A stretch of 64,000 bases of DNA, from assembly GCA_009617715.1 (NCBI GenBank), contig VTFK01000581.1, forward strand, positions 84,796 through 148,795, read 5' to 3'. Source of the DNA: Plectrocnemia conspersa. Lineage: Eukaryota > Arthropoda > Insecta > Trichoptera > Polycentropodidae. The stretch's first letter is position 1. Each line of letters opens with the position of its first letter. Below are positions 12,523 to 25,819 of this stretch, one piece after another. The position numbers and the translations under genes were made by a program. Under the pieces are notes generated by a model. It did no database searches, was not told the origin of the DNA, and worked only from the letters and a program-made list of their open reading frames with translations.

Positions 12523-14699
12523 AATTTAAAATAAATACCTGTATTAAATGATAAATATGGTAAAGCGGATATTAGTTCGGTAAAAGCACTGAATATTAAA
12601 GTTATAACCTATATTTGTTTTAATAAATTACTATAAATTAAATATTAAAAAAAAATTGAAGCTAAATTTGACATGTTTATTATATTTTAATTTGATATTT
12701 TTATTAATTGAGCTAACAGACATTATGATTAAAAAATTTAAACCCTATTGTACGTATATAGACGTCTTTAGATTCTTATCATATAATATAAAGCTAAACG
12801 CTAGCTAGCATACTATTAAAAATAAAGAAATTTTGATTGGATATTAAGAAAATATTATAATATTAAGTTTTTAATATACAAATAAAGGGATATATTTAAT
12901 ATAAAAAAGCAAGAGAGCAACTGTTATATTAAAAACAATTTAATTTTTAAGCGCTATTATTTACACTAGAGTTGAAAGAAGCATTTGACAAAATATTTTT
13001 TATTTTGGTTAAAAATAAGGGATGTTTATTTATCATAGTTTATTGCAAAAAAATAAATAAATTTACAAACATATGTTTCAATAAAATATATTATACTCAT
13101 TCGGATTAACTTTAAATTGCAATCTATTCTGATATTAAATTTTATTATAAGATATGGTTTTAACATAAAAAAAGACTATGATTTTTGATATATTTAAATT
13201 ATGAAAAAATAAACTATAGAATAATATACAATGATATATTTAGCTACATATTTAAAAACCTAAGGTTTAATCTTATACGATACCTTATATGTAGGAGATC
13301 AAAATTAGAGAATAATTAATTGATTATTAATTATGATTAATTTATTACTTTTACCTAGATTTGTTTAATTTCACAGTGAAAAATTACATGCATTCATTGA
13401 AAAGTAGTAGATAAAAAAAATATATCATGTCACTAATTATACAAAAAACAGTAATAATATGGCAAAAACAGTAACGTTTCGAATTTTGTTATTTATTAGT
13501 TCCTGAAACAGATAAAAAAAATAGATTCGGTATCTGCGATAAGATTTTGTACGATAATCAAAAGAGATAAAAAAGCTTCAAAACATATTTAGAATAACAA
13601 AAAAATAATACTCAGAATATGTGTGAAAAGTTAATAGAAATAAATAAAAATTCAATCAAAATTTAAACAAACTTGAAATGAAGCTTAATATGAAACCTCA
13701 TACTTCATTAATTACTGTTGTAAAATGAAGCAAATTAGGGTTTGAAATTTTGCCCCATCTTCCATATTCTTTCGAGATTTCTCCTACATATTATTACATT
13801 TTGAACATTTAGACTTATTTATTCGAAATAGGAAATTTTATAACTAGAGTTCTATTATAAGATACTTTGACGACTTTACAAACTCTGCAAATCAAGATTT
13901 ATCTATTATCAAATCGTTAGAAAAATACCACTTCTGTGAATAAATCATGTTTTGCTCAATACAATTTTATAGCATTTTATATCTTACTAAAACATTGCCC
14001 AATTTATATAAAATAATCTGTTAAGTTAGTGTTCTTAAAAAAATATCATAAGCACAGGGATTTGCACGTCGAGTTATTCACTTATAATATAATAGATTAT
14101 AATAAAGTTTTATTAACAAATTTAATATTTCAAGAATTGAATCAGCTTTAAAGGTACGTAGTGGATACAGGTTGGATACATAGTATTATTTAATATTATA
14201 TTTATTAGTGAGAAAGATGTTTATGAAGTAGAAGAGAATTTTTGATTTGAATTCAATAGTGTTATGGAGATTTAGACAGGTTGCTAAAGTAGCAATTTGA
14301 CAGAAACATAAAAAGATCTTTCAAAAGATATAGATGCTGTGTCTGAGGAACAGAAAAGTTTTCTTTCCGCATACATTTGTTTTGTCATCTGGTCATTCTA
14401 AAAGAAAAGTCTGCGGTATCATTTGAAGTGTGCCTTGATGAACAGATACGGATTTAAAAAGCAGATGGTTTATAGTTAAACCTTTATATGTAATCTTTAT
14501 TTTTGTATGGGTAAATGACTAGAAAACACAATACAACAAAAATAAAGCAAGCTTATGTTTCATTACGGTTTAGAATCAATCGATAAATGCAGAAAATATA
14601 GTTTTTTTAATAAGGTAAATAGACATATACACTATAAAAAAATGTATTAAAAGTGAATTTTATTTTAATAAAATAATTAAAAAACATTTTATGGCGTAT

Positions 14700-15560
14700 T
14701 CAGATCATTGAGTTTAACGATTCCAAATTTTTTTTTGATACACCATTTTGTTGACACAGCCTACGCGAATTTTACGCGGTAACATACAACGGGACTTTTA
14801 ATCGAAAAATCCAGGTGCAACGCATCACTATACATATAATATATAAAATATATAAAAATACAATGACGTAAAATCGAGCGCATAGTAGTTGTCATGTGGA
14901 ACGCAATCTGAGCGGACAGTAGCCAATTTATTCAGCAATCAATTCCGCCATTGAGCACTTTTCGGCAAACGCGTGACAGTTTTTTTTTCAAAGGTTGATC
15001 CTTTGTAATTAATTTAATAAATATAACATCAGATAGCAACACTTTTAGGGTTGAAAAGAATGCGTAAAATTTAAAGCCTTTAATTTTTACTCACTTTCAA
15101 GTATCTGGTAAACCATAACGAATTGTTAAATTATAAACCATCAGAGTTTCAGAGACGAAAATTCGTTAAAATTCTTTTACAAAAAAGATTTTGCATTCTC
15201 ACTCAATATTTTTTTGGTAACCATAGGAAAAAAACAAAGCGAAGCTCCTCCTATCGGCGACCTCCCCGCGATAAATTATTTAGCTTGTTTATTCTTGGGG
15301 CGAAGTTTGTGCGAGGGTAAGTAATTAATTTATATCGGCGATCGGCCCAATTAGTAACTTATCGGCTGAGTTTTCCACCTACGTACGCTATACATCAGTA
15401 AATTAATTTTTCCCTCTCTCTTACAAAGCATACATGGAAAGCTCCTTCTCTTTCTCCGTAATACATATTGTATTTTCGCTCTTTACGATAATACAACTTA
15501 CTCGCTATGGATATTAATTAACTTCCAGTCATTACGAAAAAATAAGTTTGATTGTGTGCT
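14700..15560. other. Balanced-composition block
   Basis: Contains several CpG-rich stretches (around 14756-14790, 14870-14990 and 15240-15310). The frame at 15123-15320 has a basic stretch but no family signature. A candidate cis-regulatory or decayed repeat region, with nothing specific recognised. Confidence 0.3.
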
Positions 15561-16797
15561 GACGTGCGAATATATTTTATACTTGTAATTAATCTAATTT
15601 ACTATAAAAACATGGTTAATGTTTTTTCTGTCAATAGCATTACATAAAAAATATATATATATATATATTAAAAAAAATAAAAAGGAGTAGTCAACGGAAT
15701 TTATGTGAGCACACATAATCTCTATAAGTAAAGATGTTTGCAGCGATAATTACAAGGTGCTTTCTCGAATTCTGTTGGGTAGTGTACACCTATTTTCGGT
15801 ATTCACATATTTTTTATTAACACAACTACGTACATTCCTATATTCGTTCATGTAAATATGTGTATATAATGTGTACATTTGGCCGGGTTTTTTTTGACTA
15901 ATAATAAAAATACTTTAAGATTCATTTAATACAATGATATAAATTTAATATATTTATATTTAATTTAAATAAATTTCTGCTTGTGATTCCTTGCTTAAAA
16001 TATATTATAAAACAGCTAGAAATTAAAAGTGAATTCAGTTGAACACTGAACAATTGACTAAACTGAAAGAAATTTATTTTACTTTACTGATAGAAATTGA
16101 CACATTATTCTGTTTCAAAACCACATTAAGACTATGCAAAACTTTTTCAATGTAAAATTTCCAGTTTTTAACACCTACCAAAACCAGTTCTTCATTCATT
16201 TTACTACACAATAAAACTATAATTTTTTTGCAATGCAAAAAAATACTTACAAAATTTAATAAACTGCAAGAAATGTGACAATGCTCTAGATAAAATCTTA
16301 CGTCGCAATAACAACTATTTCTGTGCAACTAAGTTATGTGCTAGAAAATTTAATTTCTAAGCAAAGAAAATCTGTTAACTGACGATGAATTTATTATGTG
16401 TATTTTATGTTTTAGGGAAGTATGTTTTAACATTTATGCACGCCATTTCGAAATTTGTTAATAAACTAAAGTGTTTTTCAACCTTAATTTATACAAAAAA
16501 AAACATATGTTCATGAGACATTTAATTGCCCAATGCAAACTAGCGATTTTCTTATGACATCTATTGGTGTCATCCGCGGTCAAAGAGTTAAAAGCGTAAT
16601 AGAAATAATCTGTCCTAAAAACGGCAGAACTTTATTCGAATTAATTATTACGGAAAAATCTTAATTTCTATTTTTATATAAAAAATAATATTTAATACAA
16701 ATTTAATAGTAGAAAAATTAATAAATTATTTACTACAAGATCACATGGCTCTGAATTGTGTATATAATGATTTTTTAGGTTCATTAAAAAATATGTC
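15561..16797. other. Intergenic with (AT)n microsatellite
   Basis: An uninterrupted AT dinucleotide run covers about 15650-15669. An 84-codon minus-strand frame (16074-16328) is cysteine- and leucine-rich, with no motif I recognise and no support beyond its length. Confidence 0.4.
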
Positions 16798-19227
16798 GGG
16801 AGATTTCAACATAGACATAACAAAAAATACATACAACATTAGTGATTATATAACAACAATACAATCTTATAATTTTCAATATTTGAAACAAATATCTATA
16901 CACAAGGATTAGCACTAATATCAATTTAATAGGAAAATATATTATAATATTATAATTTTATAGGAAAAAATATTATCAACAATGATTATAATATATTGCT
17001 TGAAGAATATCTAAATAATATGAAAAAAACATCAACCATTTAAAGAAATATTTACAATTAACTATAGACAACTACAAAATATTGAATAATAAAATCTTCA
17101 AATTTTTAATTATTAAAAATGTAAATGAAGACTTTAATAATTTTAAAAATAAAATTAAAACCGCTACAAGTAAACGTAAACATTAAACTTAGAGAATAAA
17201 AAAATTAGAAAAATATATTTGTTATCACAAATGGAAACTAGAACCTATTATTATCGTAACACAGAAAAAAATCTAGCTTGAAATGCTGTAACTGCTTATC
17301 GAATAAAAATAAAATAATATTTTTATATTAACCCATTGAGTGTTATCGCCGTACATGTACGGCGGTCGATCCTTTACTGTTTTGAGGTACCCCATATAGT
17401 TATATATTCACATTTATAACTGAATAAATATAAAATTTAAAATATTATATTTATATAATATTTAAAAAAATATATTTTGATGTAAATGATTTTTATATAA
17501 AACAATACTAATAAATTAAAAAGTACGTATATGAAAATAACAACATATATGTTATATTTATTTTATAAAAAAATATTAAGAGCCTCTGAGTTGATATAAA
17601 AAAAAATCCACAAAAGCCGAAAAATATATAAAATATATGTAAGATAAATTGACAATATTTAATATTAGAAAAGTCTTGAAATAAATTTTTAAAACATATT
17701 AATACAAAAATGTAGTAAAATAAATCAAATCAATTACACGTTGAGAAACACTGATAAAACAATTATCAAAAATACACCAGAAAATAAAAATGAGAAAAAA
17801 TTAATGGAGATTTATAAATATTGGTGATTATTTTAATTATTATTTTACTTCAATTGCAACATAAATCAAATTAAATACAGATTAACTATGATAATATAAA
17901 CACTATCATAAGTTACTAGATCTCATTATTTTCGCTACAAAAAATTTAATGAAGTTATAAGATATTCAAACAAAATTAAAAAAAAATTTAGTGCGTAATA
18001 CTGATGGCACAACAGTTAAAACAAGCTAATCAATTAACAGTTTCATTGCTCCTATTTTAGTAATATTTTTTCAATAAATATTTTAAATAAGGAATATTGC
18101 CAAAAATATTGCAAAATAACTCCTTTATTCAATGCTGAAAATATAATAAAAGTTTCACCAGTTCTATCAAAAAATTTTGAACCAATTCTAGCCAATAGAA
18201 TAAATAAAATTTTAAGAAAACATAATTTTTTATTACATTTACAATAAGGACTTGATTTAATTAATGAAATACAACAAAACTCAAGCGATAAAAATAAAAC
18301 TTCAGCGTTGTTTATAGACTAAATTGAAAAAAAAAGCTTTTGACACAGTAGACCATAACATATATTGAAATAGTAGGATCAACGTTAAATTAAAATTAAG
18401 ACAACAAGTAGTTGTAATAAATGGTACACAATACAAATGTGAGGTGGTGAAGTGTGGAATTCCATAGGGTGCTATTTTACGACCGTTATTATTTAATCTA
18501 TACATAAATGATTTAACCCTATGTAAACTTGTAGGAAGGATTTAACTGTATGCTGATGATACAGTGCTAATAACTTTAAAACATACAAAGATATGCAATA
18601 GAGTAATTTGATATATATTAATGAATGTATGAAGTTAAGCAAATTAACAATTAATGAAAAAAAAATGAACTATATAATATTTATTAATAATTTTTTATAT
18701 AACAATTACTGTAAATAATTATCTTATTATAAAAAGTAATAATATAAAATTAATACCATATTGATAATATAATAATAAAAAAACTACTAATATCAGAAAT
18801 TTAATACAGGTTTAAAAATATGTCTTATAAAACTATATTAAACATTTATTATGCAAAAAACCATAGTTATCTAACAAACTTTTACAAATAAAATTAAATT
18901 AAAATCACTTCAGAAAATTCAAAATAGTGTTATAATTTTTTTTTAATTTACTTTGTAAAGACTTGTATATAAAAAATATTTTACCAAAACATGAGCTAAT
19001 AATTGTAGCAAAAAAAATGCTAGAGAGAAAAAATCGATCCTAAGTACTGAATTTAAATTTAGAAAACAGCTACATAATTATGAAATTAGATCTGTCACAC
19101 ATCCTTCAAGCTTGGCACCAATTCTTAAAAATATATTGCCTTTAAAACATGTAATTCTTTACCAAAATCAACTAGAAATATTTGCATAGAAATTAAAAAA
19201 TATTTTTTAAACGAAATTGAATAAATT
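16798..19227 (+). pseudogene. LINE ORF2 pseudogene (endonuclease + RT), heavily decayed
   Basis: Read on the plus strand with many stops and indels. An apurinic-type endonuclease motif GDFNIDITKN is at about 16799-16830. The RT begins near 18245 (GLDLINEIQQNSSDKNKTS), followed by FID, KKAFDTVDH, a GIP-GAILRPLLFNLYINDL block (about 18455-18515) and YADDTVLITL (18549-18580). The C-terminal part ends with NSLPKSTRNICIEIKKYF and a stop near 19225. The internal insert at 17332-17753 is a separate TTAA-flanked element. This is the same broad LINE type as the minus-strand copy at 2990-4196 but much more eroded, in keeping with an old insertion. Confidence 0.8.
17332..17753 (+). mobile_element. TTAA-flanked palindrome-bearing MITE, copy 1 (piggyBac-type?)
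   Basis: Starts directly after TTAA (17328-17331) with cccattgagtg, then a perfect 16-bp palindrome gccgtacatgtacggc. It ends at ttgagaaacactg. Homologous over its length to copies at 53973-54341 and 61520-61842. A TTAA boundary followed by CCC is characteristic of piggyBac-type transposons, but a matching GGG-TTAA right end was not found, so the assignment is provisional. It interrupts the LINE pseudogene and is therefore younger than that insertion. No coding capacity. Confidence 0.65.
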
Positions 19228-19740
19228 AAGTCAATAAATAATATATATATCATATAATTATGCTATAGTTATTTTAGCTTTCCTTTACTATGATTTTAAT
19301 TTGTCTTATTGGTTCTTTTAAAATTTAATAATAAATATTTTAAGTGTACATATTATATTTAATATAATAAATTGTAACTGCAAAATGATATATTTCTTAT
19401 TCATGCGGAATTACATAAATTAAATAAAATAGTTTTTTCACAAATTTGTATGAAGTAGCAAGATTTCGCATAATTATCCCATGTTTGATATAGTCACTGA
19501 TAAAGATTAGCTAAACTAATTAACGACGATGCAAAAGATCGTTGATCACTGCATTCTATATCAATACAGCGACGTAAAAATAGACAATGATATAAATATT
19601 CAAACGTATTGAAAAACACTACTGTGATTGATTGTACAAAAGTTAGTTCGAAAATAACTATGTATTTAATTGAAAATAAAATAAAAGCATTTATTTTGAT
19701 TTTTCAGCCACATACATTTCATTTTAAAGCACATTATCAA
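19228..19740. other. AT-rich spacer
   Basis: Nothing recognisable beyond the possible 3' UTR of the preceding LINE. Confidence 0.4.
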
Positions 19741-20270
19741 ACTCTAGCCGCGCGTTTCAATTCGAATTAAACCAGCATCAGTCAATTCCGGTTGTTTTTT
19801 TTCTCGTTCTGATTTTTTGCTCCGCTCTCCAGTAAAAGTCGGGCGTTACGGCAACTGTAAATGACCGTCGTAAAGGGCTTACCGAAGTGGAATTAACTAA
19901 GAGAGAAATGCAATACATTTACTTATAACAGTCGAACCGAATTTGTTTCATTGTGTTCCGACTCGAAATAAGAAGTAAGCTCTCCGTCGGCAAATGGGAG
20001 CCTTGTGCAAGGCGTGGAGGAGAAGAAAAGGCAATGGGCACTTAAGGTTACGGCCCCCCTTTAACCAAGAGTGGTTAGGATTGTAGAGGGCAGTGTAACA
20101 AACGATATAGCCGCCGGCTTTAAGGCCGGGCAATAATGGTCAAAGTTTGGAAGGCGAGTGTGAAAGCCTCGCCGCGTGTAACGAAATCAAAAATACGACT
20201 CTGAAAGGAAAATTCTGATATTAGCGAGCAGGTGACTACATAAGCACGCCTTGTACGTATTAGGGTCGTA
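19741..20270. other. G+C-richer block with small hairpins
   Basis: About 500 bp of complex sequence. It includes the inverted repeat gccggctttaaggccgg (20112-20128) and ggcgag-9 nt-ctcgcc (20152-20172). The minus-strand 61-codon frame here has no recognised domain. A regulatory or decayed exon role is possible but unsupported. Confidence 0.3.
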
Positions 20271-20527
20271 CTATAAGTGAAAAAAATATTTATTTATTTC
20301 GTAAATATATGTCCTGGGCCACTTGTCATATTCATAAAAAAAAATTTTAACAGCTTAGCACCCAAGGATTCATATACGAGTTTTGAAAGAGCATTGTTTA
20401 GTGGCCATGAAGTCCTGCGTCATGCTTTTTTTTATTAAAAAATACTGAAATGTATTTTTAGAACACTCATATAACTTGAAAACAACTCTTTCGGAATATT
20501 TTCTGAAAACTAGTAAGGGCGATTCCT

Positions 20528-20925
20528 GGGTTCGGATTCCATTTTCCGTGACAGTTAAACCAGTGGGCTTAAGCGCAAGGTATTATGAGATTTAATTGAT
20601 TTAATTAATGACTCTGATTTGAAACAAAAATATAAAGATCAGCCATTAAATGATTTTTGGGCGAGTCTGACTGAAGAGTTCCCCAATGTGTCAAATCAAG
20701 TGTGGTTTTTTTATTTCTGTTTTCCACGACGTATTTATGCGAAGTGGGATTTTGTTAATATATATTGAAACAAAAACAAATTGCAGAAATAGACTCGACG
20801 CGACGCCATGGCAGATATGAAAATACAACTGACCAATATTGTGCAATATAAAAAAAATAATTAAAAATTAATTTAAGAACCTAAAAAGTGTTCCGTAAAA
20901 AGTTTGGCAAACCCTCCTCTATATG
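20528..20925 (+). pseudogene. ZBED5/SCAND3-like hAT transposase C-terminal relic
   Basis: On the plus strand, WVRIPF (20529) is followed after a one-base shift by DLIDLINDSDLKQKYKDQPL, NDFWASLTEEFPNVSNQVW (about 20590-20700) and a degraded tail, with MADMKIQLTNI near 20810-20840. This order (W-x-NPF-like box, LIDL-x-D, FW-EFP, then D-R-IQL) is that of the C-terminal half of hAT transposases of the ZBED5/SCAND3 type. The family's TTYLCE-like box is ruined. A stretch aaaagtttggcaaacc at 20898-20913 resembles a hAT right terminus. No left terminus was located. Homologous in plan to the copy at 35219-35806, but from a different subfamily. Confidence 0.7.
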
Positions 20926-21227
20926 ATAATCAGAGATGGTAGTGTACTATTTCTACGTACTATAAAATAAAAATTAATTAAATTCTACTTCAATTTTTTT
21001 TTTTTAAATTCATCTTATCTCATTGCGACGCAATGCAATGAGACGTCGCCTTTTCGGTGCACGTGATTTTTTTTTTATGAAATGTATGAACCATAATTAT
21101 TTATTTCATATGAACCATAATTATTTATTTACATTGAAAAAAATAATATTTTCAAACTGTTGACATTTCTTGAACAAAAATAAATTTAGGGTCAAACTGT
21201 CATCCCGGTTGATAGTACATTCATTTA

Positions 21228-22189
21228 CAGGCGGACTTTCGAACATTCGCACATTTAAAAAAAAAAAAATTTTTTTTTTTAAAAAACGTTCTGATAGCGG
21301 TGAATATTTTGCTTCAGTCGGACGTTCGTATGATACAAACATGTCTACTATATGTTCAATTTTTCAAAATAAAAATATAATTAAAGAATACGTAGAAAAT
21401 TGTGGAAAATAAAGATATATTTCCACAATCTTTAATGATATGTTTCCAAAAAAACACAGCAAAAAAAAACATGGATGAAATGAAAAATCTTTGTCATCGT
21501 AGATCATTGACCAACATCAAAAAGATGTCCCTCTGAGTATTTCAATTATTCAAGCAAAAGCTCTTAGTTTTCACAAAGATTGGAAGGATAGATTAAAAAA
21601 ATATTTTAACACGGTTTTTCAAGCAAGTAACGGTTGGTTCTACAATTTATAATAAATAATATATTTACTGGAGAATCGGCTAATGCGGATAAAGATGCTG
21701 CAAAATAATTTCTTTCCTAATTATCCAAAATTATTGAAGATGTAGAATATTCCTCTAGCCAAATATTTAATGTATATGAGACAGGTTTATTTTAGAAAAC
21801 TCTTTAACAATGAAAAATATCAATGAAGCCTTTACGCACCTTTGATAAATTTTCAAATATTATAGAAGATTGTGTTCCCAATGGAGAATGCATATCTCAA
21901 GTGCGTGGGGCGATCAATAAAAACATAGCATGTTATAAAATACTATATAAAGAAAAGGCAAAGAATAGTGGAAAACAGTTATTTCTTGATAAATTTTCAA
22001 AGGAAACACCCGCAAACCCCACTTAAACGTGTCTTTTAAACGCCTCTTAAACATATTATATTTACTTGATAAATAAATATTTTAAAATAGATACAATTTC
22101 AATTTTTTTACTTCCCTCGACTTTCTTACATTCAACATTCGCACACATTTTCAGGAACCAATTATGTGCGAAAGTCGAGGGACCGCCTG
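21228..22189 (+). mobile_element. pogo/Tigger-type DNA transposon, internally decayed
   Basis: Bounded by TA dinucleotides (21226-21227 and 22190-22191). The left end is caggcggactttcg; the complement of the right end is caggcggtccctcgactttcg; both carry gcacat just inside. Termini beginning CAG with a TA duplication fit the pogo/Tigger group of the Tc1/mariner superfamily. The interior encodes transposase pieces on the plus strand (separate entry). At 962 bp it is well short of an autonomous Tigger of roughly 2.5 kb. A 13-A/12-T homopolymer switch (about 21259-21283) sits near the left end. Confidence 0.85.
21335..22026 (+). pseudogene. Tigger transposase relic
   Basis: In order: a psq-type helix-turn-helix fragment (STICSIFQNKNIIKEYVEN, about 21342-21400), the CENP-B-type segment ISIIQAKALSFHKDWKD (about 21540-21590), ASNGWFYNL (about 21625-21650), GESANADKDAAK (about 21672-21707) and the first catalytic block QIFNVYETGLF (about 21759-21795). 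In the family this block reads N-x-D-E-T-G, so here the first catalytic Asp is replaced by Tyr. The DDE core after it is deleted, and a C-terminal piece survives at 21823-22022. Several stops and shifts make it non-functional. Intact homologues cut and paste DNA, and the domesticated CENP-B proteins derive from this family. Confidence 0.8.
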
Positions 22190-22191
22190 TA

Positions 22192-23639
22192 TGTATGTTA
22201 TTGCAAAATGAAAAAATAAAATCGTTATGGTATATGTAGATAAATTAAATAACACAGTAATAAAAGAACTATCTATTAACTTACGAACATTTCTACCGGG
22301 TGTTTGATATTTTGCAATTTCCTCACCATTTGGAAAACCGCAATAATTAACAAATTAAGAAACTAGGGGGATAAAGTCTCAATTCGGATAAACTATCACC
22401 GTATTAGTTTATTGTAAAATAATTAAAAAAATATTATTGCACTTAAAAGAATCTTTGAGAAATTAAATCATGAACAAATTAAGATGTATTTTCATTACTA
22501 ATATTTGGTGTAAATTAAAAAATTTTTGCAATGGTTACAAACCAGATATTTATAATTTAATAATACGTGTGTTTAAATACTTACAATAAAATATTTGTAT
22601 AACCGATTTTAAAAAAATATCCGTTTATAATATAAAATAATTTGCACTCACCAAATTTTTCAGTGTATATTTTCTGCTTACAACTGTCACGGACACATTT
22701 ATTTTTATCATTACACTTATAAACCACACTATATCACTATTTATATTAAATTTAATTATTTCCACATTTTTATCTATTTCGATATTTTTTGATAGGTATA
22801 AAATGAATTTCACTTATTCCACGTACAGAACACACACGACATTTTTCCTCACTTTTTATTTTTATTGGCTGATGATTTTTAATTTAACCGAAAGCATTTC
22901 TGCAGGATTGCGAGCACAACAAGATGTGATAGAAACTAGTAAATGTCTTTAGAGTCGATAAATTCCACTGAATTCTGCATCGATCCTTTAGCCTTACTCA
23001 AAAGAAAATCTTTGAATTAAATTTGACAGTTACGGTTCAAATTTTGATAGACACTGAACAAACAAAACAATGCGCATTAAAATAAATAATAAACAACCGT
23101 TTTTGGTTATTCAATTGTTTTTCAAAATATTAAATAACTATATATTTTATATTTTGATTCAAGATCAATGTGAGCAACATCTCATATGTTTATTATACAT
23201 TGAAGTTATATTTTTCAGTAAGACCAGTCTTTCTGGGTTTTCTCCCGTGTCTATTATCTAGCTGTTATGAAAAGTAGATATCATTCTGAAATATTCTTTC
23301 TTACTTGTTTTACAAATTTGCCATTATTCTGCGAAATCGCCCAGCCACCAAGCAAAATTCGGCAAAAAAAATCAGAGCGGTAAGCTATTAATGCAATATA
23401 TATTAAGCCCTATTTTTTGGTATAATAATGTAATATAGATTCAGATTTATAGCATGATATATTCCAGAACTGTTTGAATGTACTGTAAAAGATTCCTGGT
23501 TGTTGATTCTTGAGTTCTTTTAACACTATGATTTACAAATTATCTCAAAAGCTTATTACAAAATCAATATTAGAAACTTAGAAAGGGCTTAAAGCTTAAT
23601 AACATACATTAGGGATTACTCGCTCACGTGATTTAATAC
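22192..23639. other. AT-rich intergenic
   Basis: No coding signature. Short frames at 22625-22813 (minus) and 23070-23261 (plus) are hydrophobic A/T-driven translations without motifs. Confidence 0.4.
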
Positions 23640-24135
23640 ATTTGAATAAGAACCTTTCTCAAGAAACACCTCACAAAGAGATTACTTACCCAACGAATAA
23701 AACTTTGAATAAGCCTCGATCGCGATACGTGTCGAAATCTGAGAAAGAATACATCTGTCTGTTTAGCAAATCCCCTCACGCTTTGAAATTATATCAAGGT
23801 TACGTAGCGTGTAGCCAAGAAGACGAGCAAAGAAGGAAGAAGCGCACAAAGGGTCGAAGCGACACAAAGAGACTCAAGGGTCCAGTAAAGAACGATTACC
23901 GCGAAGAATACAGTATCAATTGTCCGATAAGATAACCGTGTGCAAACAAAAAAGGTAGCCGGAGGTCCCTCAGGTCCGACATCTAGAGATAAGGAGGTCC
24001 CACCTAGGTTTCAGAGTCCCTTTCACCCCGTTAACTGGCTCAAAACAGTTGACAAAAGGGTCTTCCAGGGAATGCGGGCGGAAAAATATTTTAGACACGC
24101 AAACTAGAGTTTGTACCGACCACATTTTTACGCGA
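23640..24135. other. G+C-richer block with an unidentified 97-codon frame
   Basis: The plus-strand frame 23642-23935 is hydrophilic and Lys/Arg/Glu-rich with no recognised domain. It lacks a convincing start context and is followed by non-coding complex sequence to about 24130 (ggaggtccctcaggtccg and a related ggaggtcccacctaggt 45 bp on). It may be a decayed exon or repeat. I cannot identify it. Confidence 0.25.
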
Positions 24136-25819
24136 TTAATTTATTAACGAATACATGTTAACGCAGTGTATGGACCTTTAACCCTTATTGCTAATGGGGT
24201 TTGTTTTTAAAAATTAAAAAAAAAAAATATGATGTATTGAATTAACCATATTTTGTATTAATTAATTTAGTATACTACAACACTATGAATTAACTATAAC
24301 GTATATATGTTATAGATGCTAAGCTCTTAACAATGTAACATTAAAAGACGTCTCATAGTATCCATCACAAAAAATTAAGCGATTCATGTATTGTTGACAG
24401 GAGTAAAATGACATTAAAACAAACCTTTTTCCAATGAAATTTTTGTATAATCAAAATTTCTTAGCAGCCTTATAAAGCCTTCAACTTTTGATAATTGAAT
24501 AGAGCTGTTAATTATGGCGACATATAAAATGTTTAACAATGCCAGTTTCCTCAAACACATTTTATTAATTGACAAGTCTGTGTGTCCATATAGATTTGCA
24601 AATATTATAAATTACATATATACATATATTTTTTAACCAACTTTATTACCTACTTTTCTTTTAAAACTCACTGGTATATATAATATTATTAAGTCCAAAT
24701 AGTATTCGAATACAAAAATCTGATTATTTGATTATAAAGGATTTGAATAAAGGATGTGATTGCAACTATTATTAAAACTTGTTAAGTATAAAATGATTAT
24801 TTCATATCCTAGGAACGTATTTAGATATGCAAAATTTCTAAAAAATAAATATTTAATGAGCAAAAAAATTATACAATTAAGATATTGATATTATATATTA
24901 TAATTAAATGTGTATTATATTCAGGCTAGAAATTTATTCACATTGATTTATTTATGGTGTATGATTTTGTGTTTATATGTTTTTTCATACATTTTTTTAT
25001 TTTCTTTAAATGAATAAGCAATCTAAGAGAAGGTTATTGGTGCGCAAAAAATACCCACACACACTCGCATACTCATATTTTCTTATCGACGCAAAATGTT
25101 TTCCGCGTCGGATATGCTGTGTTTGGAATTTATTTTCGCGGCTCTTCCCGCAACCAGCGTATTTAAATTTTCCAACACTTTTCCTGACATTGGCATAAAA
25201 TAAGAATATCTCTCAACCCATATATTGTTTAGGCATTTTCGCAGGTAAAATATTGACACGCGAAGACGAACAGATAATAAGGCACTTCGTGGGGAGAAAA
25301 CTTGGTATACATCAGGTTTATGTAAAAAAAACGCTCTTTCCATATTTTTTGTGTCTACATATGCGAAGAAAACCTTTGATGTATACATTTATAAATTATA
25401 ACGAAACACTGAGACTCTGTGTTGTGAGTAAGACGATAAGAATTTGTAACATATGTTATATAAGAGTAAGATATTATTATTATAAAAAGGGTCAACACAG
25501 CATTAGAATTAAGATACGATTAAAAATTTCTCTAACGACAGAAATCAATGACATAAAACGTACCTATATCATTATTTACATTTTATTTTAAATGATTTAA
25601 CTTTAAAATAATATATAAACATTATTTGTTTTATTTATAAAATGTGCTTCTTAGTCCTAGGGTCGCAATGACAGCATACCTTTTTGATCTAAGTACTGTA
25701 ATGTTTTAATAAATTAAGGCTTTGAATTTCTTCCCTTTCAACGATAAATTTTAGGAGATTTTTTACACGTTTTAATTTAAAGTTTCCATTTTATAAAAAT
25801 TAAATAGGGCACAAAATAA
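24136..25819. other. AT-rich intergenic
   Basis: Overlapping frames at 25010-25591 on both strands coincide with a slightly more balanced patch (25080-25330), but show no domain and no consistent splice structure. Nothing else seen. Confidence 0.4.

Larger units (their letters stand above)
8471..14699. other. Extreme AT-rich desert
   Basis: More than 6 kb dominated by A/T runs and short palindromes such as the 12-bp-stem hairpin at 8892-8919. No coding sequence, terminal repeats or RNA gene was recognised. A slightly more complex patch at 11770-12130 includes a tandem gtatgtat stretch and an 84-codon frame with no motif. Confidence 0.45.

Noticed and set aside
19948..20133. 61-codon minus-strand gene in the G+C-richer block
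   Set aside because: No recognisable domain, no start or splice context. The block is better described as unclassified.
21121..21412. Overlapping frames on both strands across the Tigger left end
   Set aside because: They run through the terminal repeat and homopolymer. Only the part from about 21335 on the plus strand resembles transposase.
25010..25591. Three overlapping frames of 62-112 codons
   Set aside because: Opposite strands, no domain, no splice consistency. They follow a patch of more balanced composition.
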